In this document: piece after piece, positions 1 to 7,417 of the stretch
How positions within the stretch are numbered: position 1 is the stretch's first letter
How the letters are laid out: every line of letters begins with the position of its first letter
Assembly (NCBI GenBank): GCA_020025735.1
Contig: JAHHRP010000052.1
Location: 1-11,744, forward strand
Source: Evtepia sp.
Lineage (GTDB): Bacteria; Bacillota; Clostridia; Oscillospirales; Oscillospiraceae
Direction: 5' to 3'
Length of the DNA: 11,744 nucleotides
Position numbers and translations under genes: made by a program
Notes under the pieces: model-generated
Database searches by the model: none
What the model was told of the DNA's origin: nothing
Seen by the model: the letters and a program-made list of their open reading frames with translations, nothing else

Positions 1-2
1 CA

Positions 3-533
3 GTCTTATTGCTCCTTTCCGTGTTTTTTCTGGCTGGAGGAGTTTTAGGCTATATCGTGGAAGGAAAATTTTCTGCTGGTGGTTATATTCGTCAGTTTCT
101 TGCCCAGGCAACACAGAATACATTGGCCCCATCGTTAAGCCGAGTGCTCTGGAGTGTTTTCCGCTGGCCAGTAGCAGCAGTGGTGTTGAGTTTGCTGCCG
201 ATGGCAGGACTGACTGTCCCAGCGTTGTTTCTTCTACGAGGCTTTTTCCTGTCGTATGGAATCGTCACACTGATAGAAGGAATGGGTGCCGCTGGAATTC
301 TGTGGTCTGGCATTGTCTTTGGTCCCACATGTCTTTTGGCGGTTCCAACATTTTTTGTCCTTGGAACTGCGGGATTGCTGCGGAAAGCTGCGGTTCAAGG
401 ACCGAATGGAAAATTGATGCGTCGAGTTGTCATCTGTGTACCAGTTTTGCTCCTGTGTGTATGTCTGGATCAAATGGCAGCACCGAAGCTGTTGCATTTT
501 TTCTTGTGTGCTTTTTCAGGACATGAGGCATAA
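3..533 (+). CDS. spoIIM: SpoIIM-like sporulation membrane protein, 5' end missing
   Basis: The reading frame is open to the left edge, so the true start lies outside the window; 176 residues and the TAA stop are present. The protein is very hydrophobic, with about four or five membrane segments: an N-terminal one (LSVFFLAGGVLGYI), two around SVFRWPVAAVVLSLLPMAG and TVPALFLLRGFFLSYGIV, one at GIVFGPTCLLAVPTFFVLG, and a last one at VVICVPVLLLCVCL. The order of an N-terminal helix, a QFL loop, a tryptophan-containing helix, an LRGFFLSYG segment and a late proline-rich helix matches stage II sporulation protein M, a polytopic protein of the DMP peptidoglycan-remodelling complex that drives engulfment during endospore formation. 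The neighbouring xerD supports this, since spoIIM lies near the xerD locus in Bacillus. The family assignment rests on pattern rather than on an invariant catalytic residue. It could be another member of the wider SpoIIM/DUF95 family. Confidence 0.7.
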   Translation, partial: VLLLLSVFFLAGGVLGYIVEGKFSAGGYIRQFLAQATQNTLAPSLSRVLWSVFRWPVAAVVLSLLPMAGLTVPALFLLRGFFLSYGIVTLIEGMGAAGILWSGIVFGPTCLLAVPTFFVLGTAGLLRKAAVQGPNGKLMRRVVICVPVLLLCVCLDQMAAPKLLHFFLCAFSGHEA

Positions 534-543
534 AGATTTCTGC

Positions 544-572
544 TTGCTATTCGTGAAAAGATCGCGTATAAT
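544..572 (+). promoter_or_regulatory. Candidate sigma-A promoter for xerD
   Basis: TTGCTA (544-549), a 17-base spacer and a perfect TATAAT (567-572). Transcription would begin near 579, inside the left arm of the upstream terminator. The xerD transcript would therefore lack most of that arm and could not form the hairpin. The -10 match and the spacing are strong; the -35 matches four of six positions. Confidence 0.6.
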
Positions 573-605
573 AAAAGGCACTCCTGAGGGGAGTGTCTTT
601 TTTAT
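573..605 (+). terminator. Rho-independent terminator after the SpoIIM-like gene
   Basis: A stem pairs CACTCC (579-584) with GGAGTG (590-595) and extends outward through G-U and G-C pairs and an A-run/T-run. It is followed by six or seven T residues (598-603). It lies 40 bases past the stop codon. The flanking A and T runs mean it could also work on the minus strand. Confidence 0.8.
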
Positions 606-607
606 TC

Positions 608-649
608 TCTTCCAACTTCGCATAATGTAGATTTTGCGAAGTTGGAAGA
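608..649. repeat. 42-bp palindrome with a dif-like 28-bp core
   Basis: Two perfect 15-base arms (608-622 and 635-649, TCTTCCAACTTCGCA and its complement) flank a 12-base centre. The middle 28 bp fit the 11-6-11 layout of a Xer recombination site: left arm ACTTCGCATAA (615-625), centre TGTAGA (626-631), right arm TTTTGCGAAGT (632-642). The centre of symmetry falls at 628.5, exactly mid-hexamer. From memory of the classical sites, 20 of 28 positions match E. coli dif, including CGCATAA and TGTA, and 19 of 28 match B. subtilis dif, including the opening ACTTC. The palindrome lies in the xerD leader just before the ribosome binding site. With no T-run after the right arm it is not a terminator. 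It could instead be a regulatory RNA hairpin or a repressor operator. Confidence 0.65.
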
Positions 650-672
650 CCAAAAGAGAGGAGAATCCTTCT

Positions 673-1656
673 ATGGCTGAATACTGGCAGGAATCCCCCC
701 CCATTTTGCGGGAATTCCTGAATTATCATGAATCCATCTTGTCTCACTCTGCAAAGACTGTCGATGAATATTTTTTGGACTTGCGTGCGTTTTTTCGCTA
801 CTTAAAACTTCAGAAAGACCCGTCGTTGGCACAGGTCCCATTTCAGGAGATTTCTATTTTGGATGTGGATTTGGATTTCGTCTCCCACATCCAGCTGTCA
901 GAGATTTATGGATTTCTGACCTTTCTCTCTGGTGGTGCAAAAGCTGGCAAAGCAGAGTCTTCTACACGGGCTAGAAAATGCGCTTCTATTCGCTCCTTCT
1001 ATCAGTACCTGTGTATCCATGCGCACCAAATGGAAAACGATCCTACCCTGGCACTGAATAACCCAAAGATGCGGAAAACGCTGCCGCGATACCTTTCCCT
1101 GACAGAGAGCCTTCAGCTTCTTGAATCCGTTTCCGGCCCAAATGAACAACGGGATTATTGTATCCTGACCCTCTTTCTGAACTGCGGCCTGCGCGTGGGC
1201 GAACTGGTGGGGCTAAATGTCCAAGATATCCGTGAGGACACCGTCCGTGTGTTAGGCAAAGGCAACAAAGAACGGCAGCTCTACTTAAACGAAGCCTGTT
1301 TGGATGCCATTCAAGCCTATCTGCTGGTCCGGCCAGAGCCAAAAGACGAGCTCCGCCATAGAGATGCCCTCTTTGTCTCCCGCAACAAAACCCGTTTGAC
1401 AACCCGTGCAGTAGAAAATATCGTTCAGAAAGCTGTCCGGCAGGCTGGATTAGATCCGAAATATTCTCCCCACAAACTCCGTCATACAGCGGCCACGCTC
1501 ATGCTCAACAATGGCGTAGATATCCGCACCCTCCAAGATGTGCTGGGACATGAAAATCTGGGGACAACTCAGATCTATACCCATATTTCTGATGCCAACA
1601 TGAAACAAGCGGTGGATGCCAATCCTCTGGCACGAATAAAAAAGAAAGACTCATGA
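673..1656 (+). CDS. xerD: XerD-like site-specific tyrosine recombinase
   Basis: A 327-residue tyrosine recombinase, the normal length for XerC/XerD. The N-terminal SAM-like, DNA-clamping domain spans roughly residues 8-120 and the catalytic domain roughly 135-315. All six active-site residues are present: R174 (CGLRVGEL), K196 (GKGNKER), H267 and R270 (HKLRH), H293 (LGHENLGTT) and the nucleophile Y302 (QIYTH). Xer proteins cut and rejoin DNA at 28-bp dif sites to resolve chromosome dimers at cell division. The ATG at 673 is chosen because GAGGAG (658-663) sits 9 bases upstream; a TTG at 634 in the same frame lies inside the palindrome and has no ribosome binding site. Position next to a SpoIIM-like gene favours XerD over XerC or an integrase, and no phage or transposon genes adjoin it. 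The dif-like palindrome in its leader suggests it may act there, or control its own expression there. Confidence 0.9.
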   Translation: MAEYWQESPPILREFLNYHESILSHSAKTVDEYFLDLRAFFRYLKLQKDPSLAQVPFQEISILDVDLDFVSHIQLSEIYGFLTFLSGGAKAGKAESSTRARKCASIRSFYQYLCIHAHQMENDPTLALNNPKMRKTLPRYLSLTESLQLLESVSGPNEQRDYCILTLFLNCGLRVGELVGLNVQDIREDTVRVLGKGNKERQLYLNEACLDAIQAYLLVRPEPKDELRHRDALFVSRNKTRLTTRAVENIVQKAVRQAGLDPKYSPHKLRHTAATLMLNNGVDIRTLQDVLGHENLGTTQIYTHISDANMKQAVDANPLARIKKKDS

Positions 1657-1657
1657 G

Positions 1658-1984
1658 TTACTCTGAAATATGCTCCAATCCTTGGGCAAAAATAGTCCGC
1701 ACATGGTCATCAGCCAACGTGTAGTAAACCATTTTACCGTCTCGGCGCGCACGAACCAGTCTGGCTTGCTTTAGAACGCGCAGCTGGTGTGAAATAGCAG
1801 ATAACGTCATACCCAGCTGTCGGGCAATCTCGCCAACGCCCCGTTCCTGGTGAAAGAGTGAAGAGAGAATTTTTAAACGCGTGCTGTCTCCGAAGATTTT
1901 ATAAAGATCCGCCAGCGCAGTCAGCGTTTCTTCTGGTAGTTGCTGCGCTGGCTTTTGGCAACTTTCTTGTCTCTGGTTATCCAT
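1658..1984 (-). CDS. ArsR/SmtB-family metal-sensing repressor, zinc-type site
   Basis: A 108-residue winged-helix repressor of the ArsR/SmtB family. The core runs from LADLYKIFGDSTRLKIL (about 24-40) through the recognition helix MTLSAISHQLRVLKQARL (59-76) to the wing RRDGKMVYYTL (80-90). The last helix carries D92, H94, H105 and E108, with exactly the D-x-H-x10-H-x2-E spacing of the zinc-binding alpha-5 site of SmtB. The alpha-3 cysteine site of arsenic and cadmium sensors is absent. Such proteins bind DNA without metal and release it when zinc, or cobalt/nickel, occupies the dimer interface. E108 is the final residue of the protein. The start is supported by GAGG about 9 bases upstream. It converges on xerD with one base between the stop codons. 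No metal transporter or efflux gene is in the window, so the target is unknown; self-regulation is possible. Confidence 0.85.
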   Translation of the reverse strand: MDNQRQESCQKPAQQLPEETLTALADLYKIFGDSTRLKILSSLFHQERGVGEIARQLGMTLSAISHQLRVLKQARLVRARRDGKMVYYTLADDHVRTIFAQGLEHISE

Positions 1985-2023
1985 GTGATTTCCTCATTTG
2001 GCAACGATACACCCAACACCCTG

Positions 2024-2068
2024 AAAAAACGAAACGCTGTATGTTTTTCGGAGAACATACGGCGTTTC
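2024..2068 (-). terminator. Rho-independent terminator of the murD-ligA operon
   Basis: Read on the minus strand, a 15-base stem with one G-U pair (arms 2054-2068 and 2031-2045) and an 8-base loop is followed by six T residues (complement of 2024-2029). It lies just after the ligA stop and before arsR, and should end the long minus-strand transcript. Confidence 0.88.
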
Positions 2069-2072
2069 TTCT

Positions 2073-4085
2073 TCATTCCCCCGCGGATTTTAACTTTTCC
2101 TGTAATTCTTCTAAGCTAAGAACAGGGATTTCTAACGTGTGTGCCTTTTCCTTCTTGCTGCCTGCATTCTCACCAGCCAGCAAGAAGGATGTTTTTTTGG
2201 AAACGCTCCCCGTTATCTTGCCTCCGTATGCCTGAACCAACTGAGCGGCCTCTTCCCTGCTCATGCCCGGCAGCGTACCAGTAATCACCACCGTCTGACC
2301 AGAAAGTGGGAGGTTCTCCCCTGCTGGTCTCACGATTTCTTGGGCCATATTCACCCCTGCTTCTTTCAGCTTTTGCAGGACAGCTTGATTGTGGGGCTGA
2401 CGGAAATAGTCGAACACACACTGCGCGGAAATCGGGCCAATATCATCGACTGCCACCAGTTCTTCCACTGTGGCTGCGGACAACGCATCTACGGTGCCAA
2501 AGTGATTCATTAAAGCTTGTGCAGCGGATTTTCCTACGTTAGAAATACCGAGTCCTGTCAGCAGACGGTCTGGAGGATTTCCTTTCGCTTTTTCGATGGC
2601 GCCCAGCAGCTTATCCGTGTTCTTTTCTTTGCCGATGATCCCCCCTTCGATCAGTTCCTCTCGGTGGCGGGAGAGGGTGAAAATGTCTGCTACATCGGTC
2701 AGATAGCCCTTCTCAATCAGGTCGTGGACATAGACCACGCCAAATCCCTTGATGTCCATGGCGCCACGTCCTACAAAGTGTCCGATCAGCCGTTCCAACT
2801 GTGCAGGACAGTTGAGATTAACACATTTAATATCTGCCGTATCTTCCCGCACTGCGGGAGAACCACAGACGGGACAGACCATGGGAATCTGAAAACATGC
2901 CGCATCTTCTGGCTGTTTTTCTGGCACCACCCCAACGCACTTAGGGATTACCTCTCCTGATTTCTCGATGAGAAGGGTGGAACCCAGACAGATCCCCAAG
3001 TTTGTGATAAAGTCCTGATTGTGGAGTGTACAGCGGGAGACGGTGGTACCGCACAGGCGGACTGGATCAAAGAGGGCCGTGGGAGTAATTTTCCCAGTGC
3101 GACCAACAGATAATTCAATTCGCTGAAGCTTGGTTTCCTTTTGCTCTGGGGGATATTTGTATGCCACTTGATAGCCAGCGTTTTTTGCGGTGTCTTTCAA
3201 CTTCTGCCGCAATGAAAGTTCATTTACCTTGATTACCGCGCCATCAATGTCGTAGGGCAAGGTCCCCCGCATCTCTCCGATGGACGCAATGGCTTGCCAG
3301 ATTTCTTCTCTGTTTTTGCACACAAACCGATGGGCAATCACAGTTGCACCACAGGATTCCAAAAAATCATAAGCCTCCTGATGGGTTGTTAGCTCTTTCC
3401 CGCGAATATCTTGTACATTGAAGACAAAAAATGACAGGTGACGTTCTCGTGTGACTTCTGCATCCAGTTGCCGCAGGGTCCCGGCAGCACAGTTTCGAGG
3501 ATTGGCAAATGGTTTTTTCCCCAATAGTTCCTGCTTTTCGTTCACTGCTTCAAAAGCGGCATTGGTCATATAGACCTCCCCTCTCAGTTCCAGATAGTCC
3601 ACTGGATGAAGAAGGGTAAGGGCGACATCATCAATGACCTTAGCATTGGCGGTAACATCCTCTCCGAAGTTCCGCCCATCTCCTCTCGTCAAAGCTGTGA
3701 TCAAATGGCCATTCTCATACCGCAGTGCCATTGATAAACCATCAATTTTGGTTTCCACAAGAAAGGTGATCTCCTCCCCCAACTTTTCCTGGCAGTCCTG
3801 GATAAAGTGGTCCACTTCTTCTTGGGTGAAAAGGTCCTGCATGGACAGCATGGGAACCCGGTGGGCGATCAGAACACCAGCGGTCCGCTTGGCAGATCCC
3901 CCAACCTTTTGAGTGGGAGAGTCTGGTGTGATGAGGGCCGGGTTTTCCTTCTCAATGTCCTTGAGTTCCCGCATCATGGCGTCATATTCCTGGTCTGTGA
4001 TGGAAGGGGTATCCTCGTTATAATATAGGTTGCTGTGGTGATTCAGCAGAGTGCGCAGCTCCTCTGCCCGTTTGGATGGCTCCAT
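2073..4085 (-). CDS. ligA: NAD+-dependent DNA ligase LigA
   Basis: Seals nicks in double-stranded DNA during replication and repair, using NAD+ to adenylate itself. The 670 residues are full length and the domains are in the usual order: NMN-binding Ia domain (YYNEDTPSITDQEYD, about 21-35), adenylation domain with catalytic lysine K113 in ETKIDG, the NPRNCAAGTLRQLD segment (195-208) and the KYPPE motif (310-314), and OB fold with VGRTGKITP (327-335). A four-cysteine zinc finger (C404, C407, C421, C426), helix-hairpin-helix repeats (about 440-580) and a C-terminal BRCT domain (about 592-668) follow. The ATG at 4085 has AGGAG about 9 bases upstream. It is the last gene of the operon, 32 bases after the PLP enzyme. 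Nothing appears broken or missing. Confidence 0.97.
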   Translation of the reverse strand: MEPSKRAEELRTLLNHHSNLYYNEDTPSITDQEYDAMMRELKDIEKENPALITPDSPTQKVGGSAKRTAGVLIAHRVPMLSMQDLFTQEEVDHFIQDCQEKLGEEITFLVETKIDGLSMALRYENGHLITALTRGDGRNFGEDVTANAKVIDDVALTLLHPVDYLELRGEVYMTNAAFEAVNEKQELLGKKPFANPRNCAAGTLRQLDAEVTRERHLSFFVFNVQDIRGKELTTHQEAYDFLESCGATVIAHRFVCKNREEIWQAIASIGEMRGTLPYDIDGAVIKVNELSLRQKLKDTAKNAGYQVAYKYPPEQKETKLQRIELSVGRTGKITPTALFDPVRLCGTTVSRCTLHNQDFITNLGICLGSTLLIEKSGEVIPKCVGVVPEKQPEDAACFQIPMVCPVCGSPAVREDTADIKCVNLNCPAQLERLIGHFVGRGAMDIKGFGVVYVHDLIEKGYLTDVADIFTLSRHREELIEGGIIGKEKNTDKLLGAIEKAKGNPPDRLLTGLGISNVGKSAAQALMNHFGTVDALSAATVEELVAVDDIGPISAQCVFDYFRQPHNQAVLQKLKEAGVNMAQEIVRPAGENLPLSGQTVVITGTLPGMSREEAAQLVQAYGGKITGSVSKKTSFLLAGENAGSKKEKAHTLEIPVLSLEELQEKLKSAGE

Positions 4086-4117
4086 GATCCACGTCTCCTT
4101 TTTTTGTGATACTGAGA

Positions 4118-5368
4118 TTATTCCCGCAAAAGCGCTTCCGCAGCCAACAGGACCCCTAATTTTCCAGACTCATAGGTAAGCCCTCCCTGCATGTAAACCG
4201 TGTAGGGCGGACGCATGGGGGCATCAGCAGACAACTCAATGGAGGCCCCTTGGATAAACGCACCTGCGGCCATAATCACTGGGCAGTCATAGCCGGGCAT
4301 ATCCCAGGGAACCGGGGTAACGTAGGAATCTACTGGCGCACCAGACTGGATACCGCGACAAAACTGCTCCACAGCTTGCGGTTTTTCCAGATGGATCATT
4401 TGGATGATGTCGTGACGAATCTCCTGGGAGGTTGGATCGGTGCGATAGCCCAGTAGTTCCATCACCTTGGCGGCAAACACTGCGGTCTTGGTGGCCTGCG
4501 CCACAGTATGAGGTGCCAAGAAAAGGCCCTGATACAGTGCCCGATTATTTCCCAGGGAAGCACCGCACTCTCGGCCGATTCCGGGGACGGTCATCCGCAT
4601 GGCGGTACTCTCTACCAAGTCCCGTCGTCCAGCTACATAGCCTCCCATGGGGGCCAAACCGCCACCGGGATTTTTGATGAGAGAGCCCATAATGAGATCA
4701 GCACCCACTTGCGTTGGCTCTGTTGTCTCTACAAACTCACCATAGCAGTTATCCACCAAAATGGATACCGTTGGATTCACGCTTCGGATAGCCCTGCAAA
4801 TCTCTCCAATGGTTTCTACTGATAGAGATGCCCGGGTAGCATAGCCGCGGGAGCGTTGAATAAGAACTGCTTTCACACCATCCTCCTGAACAGCCTGAAC
4901 AATGCCGGGCAGATCGGGGGTGTCCTCTGGGGTCAAATCCACTTGGCGATATTGGATCCCGAATTCTTTCAGAGAGCCATTGCCATCTCCTGTCACCCCT
5001 ATGACACCCAGAAGGGTGTCATAGGGAGCCCCGATCGCTGAGACTAGTGTATCACCAGGTCGGAGGACACCATAGAGCGCAGAGGCAATGGCATGGGTTC
5101 CATTGACGAAATTGATGCGTACCATCGCGTCCTCTGTGCAGAAAATGTCTGCATAGATTTCTCCCAGGGCTTCTCGCCCCAGGTCATCATACCCATATCC
5201 GGTGGAACCTTGAAAGAATGTTTCGGACACCTTATGCTTTTGGAAGGCAGAGAGAACTTTCTGTGTGTTATATTCTGCGATTTCATCGATGCGGGAAAAT
5301 TGTTCCGTTAATGCCTGCTGGGCTTGGACACCCAAGGCACGGACACGGTCGCTAATCTGTAAAGGCAT
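4118..5368 (-). CDS. Methionine gamma-lyase family PLP enzyme (YnbB / 'aluminium resistance' family)
   Basis: A 416-residue fold-type I PLP enzyme of the family historically called aluminium resistance protein or methionine gamma-lyase-like (B. subtilis YnbB type). Visible features are the N-terminal FFQGSTGYGYDD (51-62), the FVNGTHAIASAL segment (87-98) that would hold the cofactor phosphate, the VDNCYGEF motif (205-212) with D206 pairing to the pyridine nitrogen, and the predicted Schiff-base lysine K232 in GSLIKNPGGG. The C-terminal part ends with PPYTVYMQGGLTYE. The true substrate of this family is poorly established; cleavage of a sulfur amino acid or related compound is a family-level guess. 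Its ribosome binding site (AAAGGA) overlaps the stop codon of the preceding M42 peptidase gene, so translation is likely coupled. The neighbouring aminopeptidases suggest, as inference only, a role in breaking down amino acids freed from peptides. Confidence 0.88.
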   Translation of the reverse strand: MPLQISDRVRALGVQAQQALTEQFSRIDEIAEYNTQKVLSAFQKHKVSETFFQGSTGYGYDDLGREALGEIYADIFCTEDAMVRINFVNGTHAIASALYGVLRPGDTLVSAIGAPYDTLLGVIGVTGDGNGSLKEFGIQYRQVDLTPEDTPDLPGIVQAVQEDGVKAVLIQRSRGYATRASLSVETIGEICRAIRSVNPTVSILVDNCYGEFVETTEPTQVGADLIMGSLIKNPGGGLAPMGGYVAGRRDLVESTAMRMTVPGIGRECGASLGNNRALYQGLFLAPHTVAQATKTAVFAAKVMELLGYRTDPTSQEIRHDIIQMIHLEKPQAVEQFCRGIQSGAPVDSYVTPVPWDMPGYDCPVIMAAGAFIQGASIELSADAPMRPPYTVYMQGGLTYESGKLGVLLAAEALLRE

Positions 5369-5383
5369 TTCACATTACATCCT

Positions 5384-6379
5384 TTATTTTTCAATACGTT
5401 TTTCTGCAAAAGCTGTCATAAGACGGACCACGGCAGATACATCTGACAGATCCACTGTCTCCACAGGTGTATGGATGTAACGGCAGGGAATAGAAATCCC
5501 ACCTGTGATCACACCTGCCCGGGAAATATGGATCGCACCAGCGTCCGTACCACCAGAGGTCATCACGTCTTTCTGACAAGGGATTTTACTTTTCAGTGCA
5601 AGTTCTTCAAGGCTTTTTACCATTTCAGGATGGCAAACCACGGAGCGATCCATCACCTTGATGGCAGCGCCCCCACCCAAAACAGAACTTCCCTGCTTCT
5701 GATCCTCTAGTTCTTCCCCAACAGTAACATCCACAGCAATGGCATACTCTGGATCAATGGCATACGCCGCGGGTTTGCTGCCACGTAGACCAAGTTCTTC
5801 TTGGACGGTAAAGACAAAATAGAGGTCACTGGTATAAGAATGGATATGGCTGAGCGCATCCAGCATGGCAGCACATGCGATCCGATCATCAAGATAGGGG
5901 GCTGTCAGATGTGACTGGGTAGTAAAGGCGTGCATCCGAGAAACCGCCGTATCCCCTACCTGTACCAACCGGCGGGCATGTGCTTCATTTTTGGCACCAA
6001 TGTCCAAGAATAGGTCGTTGATGGTCATGTCTTTTAATGGGACATTCTTTCGCAGAGAAACCACCCCGCATACACCGTTCTTAAACCGGAATGGGGTATG
6101 TAAAATACTCTCTGGACGAATACCACCCAGCTTTCCAAAAGAGAGATAACCGTCTTTATGGATGTGGGTAACGATGAGACCCACCGAGTCCATGTGGGCT
6201 GCAAACATCACCTTTGGCCCTGTCCCCTTTTTGTGAACAATTAAATTGCCCATGGTGTCAGTCCAGCACGCATCGGCATAGGGTTCTGCCAACCGTTTCA
6301 GGGTAGCGGCAATTTGCCGCTCATCCCCTGCTGGTCCGTGGCAGGCGTTGAGCATTTCAATAACAGACAGATAATCCAT
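5384..6379 (-). CDS. M42 family metallo-aminopeptidase (third of three tandem copies)
   Basis: A 331-residue cytosolic aminopeptidase of family M42 (TET/FrvX/YsdC type), which removes N-terminal residues from short peptides using two metal ions and usually assembles into hollow dodecamers. All expected residues are visible: H62 and D64 (AAHMDSVG), bridging D164 (YLDDR), the catalytic pair E194-E195 (VQEELGLRG), D217 (AVDVT) and H303 (RYIHTPVE). The SGGTDAG motif (275-281) is intact. The ATG at 6379 has AAGGAGG 4 bases upstream, and that ribosome binding site covers the TAA stop of the previous gene (6389-6391). It is clearly diverged from the two upstream copies, so it is not a recent duplication. 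Substrate preference cannot be read from the sequence; glutamyl and general aminopeptidases both occur in the family. Confidence 0.92.
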   Translation of the reverse strand: MDYLSVIEMLNACHGPAGDERQIAATLKRLAEPYADACWTDTMGNLIVHKKGTGPKVMFAAHMDSVGLIVTHIHKDGYLSFGKLGGIRPESILHTPFRFKNGVCGVVSLRKNVPLKDMTINDLFLDIGAKNEAHARRLVQVGDTAVSRMHAFTTQSHLTAPYLDDRIACAAMLDALSHIHSYTSDLYFVFTVQEELGLRGSKPAAYAIDPEYAIAVDVTVGEELEDQKQGSSVLGGGAAIKVMDRSVVCHPEMVKSLEELALKSKIPCQKDVMTSGGTDAGAIHISRAGVITGGISIPCRYIHTPVETVDLSDVSAVVRLMTAFAEKRIEK

Positions 6380-6388
6380 GCGTCCTCC

Positions 6389-7417
6389 TTATTCCATGGT
6401 GGCCACAGCCTGGAGAAAGCGGCGGGCCAGGATCAGAATATTTTGACAGTCCTCCAGAGATACCACGCTGGAGGGGGCGTGGAGATACCGCACCGCAGCA
6501 GAGATGGCAGCCACTCGAACGCCATTCCTCGTTCGCTGAATTGCAGCAGCGTCGGTGCCGCCGGAGAGATATTCTTTCGTTTGCCAAGGGATACAACCTT
6601 GTTCGCCCAGAGTCCGCAGCAGTTCAAAAAGTTCCCGGTCATAAACGGTACCACCATCCATATAGGGAATGACAGGGCCGTTCCCAGGAGCACATACCTT
6701 TTTGTGTGCGTCCATGTCTGGTAGGTCCGCAGCAGTGGTTCCCTCCAGCACCAGAGCAATGTCTGGCTTGACAGAAAAAGTTGCACCGAAAGCCCCTCGT
6801 GTCCCAACTTCTTCCTGCACAGTAAAGACAAAGGTACAATCCATTGGCAGCGGTTCCTGGAGCAGCTCTGTCATCACAGCACAGCCGATTCGGTCATCAA
6901 TGGCCTTGGCCTTGAGAAAGCCGTGTCCAAATTCTACAATATCTGTGTCGAATACGGCAACCTCTCCCAAAGCGACATAAGAGCTGGCTTCCTCACGGTT
7001 TCTAGCACCAATGTCGATATAGAGGTCTTTTAACTTTGGTATGGTTTTCTCCTCTTCCTTGCTGGTCAGATGATAGGCTTTCAGGCCAATAATACCGGGG
7101 ATTTTTCTTTCCCCCACCAGCACCGGCTTGCCCAATAAAACACGGCGGTCAATGCCACCCACGGTGTCAAACTTTAAGTACCCCTCATCTGTAATGGTGT
7201 GGATCATTAGTCCTACCTCATCCATATGAGCTGCCAACATTAGTTTTTTTGTGCCGGAAACCAATCCCTTTTTTTCGACAATCAAATTCCCCATGGTGTC
7301 TACACGGATGCTGTCAGCGTATGGAGTTACCGCAGCACGCAGGTAATCCCGAACAGCATCTTCCCGGCTGGAAACCCCAGGAAGGGCACAGAGTTCTTTT
7401 AATGTATCAATCAGCAA
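6389..7417 (-). CDS. M42 family metallo-aminopeptidase (second of three tandem copies), TTG start
   Basis: A 342-residue M42 aminopeptidase. Metal and catalytic residues are present: H64 and D66 (AAHMDEVG), the AIDDRIG aspartate, the VQEEVGTRG glutamate pair, a glutamate in LVLEGT where many relatives have aspartate (both are acceptable ligands in the family), and the C-terminal RYLHAPSS histidine. SGGTDAAAI is intact. The start is TTG at 7417: a strong AAGGAGG (complement of 7426-7432) sits 8 bases upstream and no ATG lies nearby, while the family's N-terminal DTLKELCALPGVS aligns from here. The gene overlaps the end of the preceding M42 gene by 11 bases, so its ribosome binding site lies inside that gene, favouring translational coupling. 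It may co-assemble with its neighbours, which is inference. Confidence 0.92.
   Translation of the reverse strand: MLIDTLKELCALPGVSSREDAVRDYLRAAVTPYADSIRVDTMGNLIVEKKGLVSGTKKLMLAAHMDEVGLMIHTITDEGYLKFDTVGGIDRRVLLGKPVLVGERKIPGIIGLKAYHLTSKEEEKTIPKLKDLYIDIGARNREEASSYVALGEVAVFDTDIVEFGHGFLKAKAIDDRIGCAVMTELLQEPLPMDCTFVFTVQEEVGTRGAFGATFSVKPDIALVLEGTTAADLPDMDAHKKVCAPGNGPVIPYMDGGTVYDRELFELLRTLGEQGCIPWQTKEYLSGGTDAAAIQRTRNGVRVAAISAAVRYLHAPSSVVSLEDCQNILILARRFLQAVATME

Noticed and set aside
634..672. TTG start giving xerD 13 extra residues
   Set aside because: It lies inside the palindrome and has no ribosome binding site, whereas ATG 673 has GAGGAG at good spacing.
1043..1402. 119-residue minus-strand reading frame inside xerD
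   Set aside because: Antisense shadow of a clear gene, with a low-complexity protein and no recognisable domain.
1985..2023. Search for an arsR promoter or SmtB-type operator
   Set aside because: Only a ribosome binding site is clear; no good -35/-10 pair or 12-2-12 repeat was found.
1858..2235. Plus-strand reading frame across arsR start, ligA terminator and ligA end
   Set aside because: It runs through a terminator and two confident genes on the other strand, with no family resemblance.
6314..6724. 136-residue plus-strand reading frame over the M42 genes
   Set aside because: Antisense shadow with no ribosome binding site and no domain.
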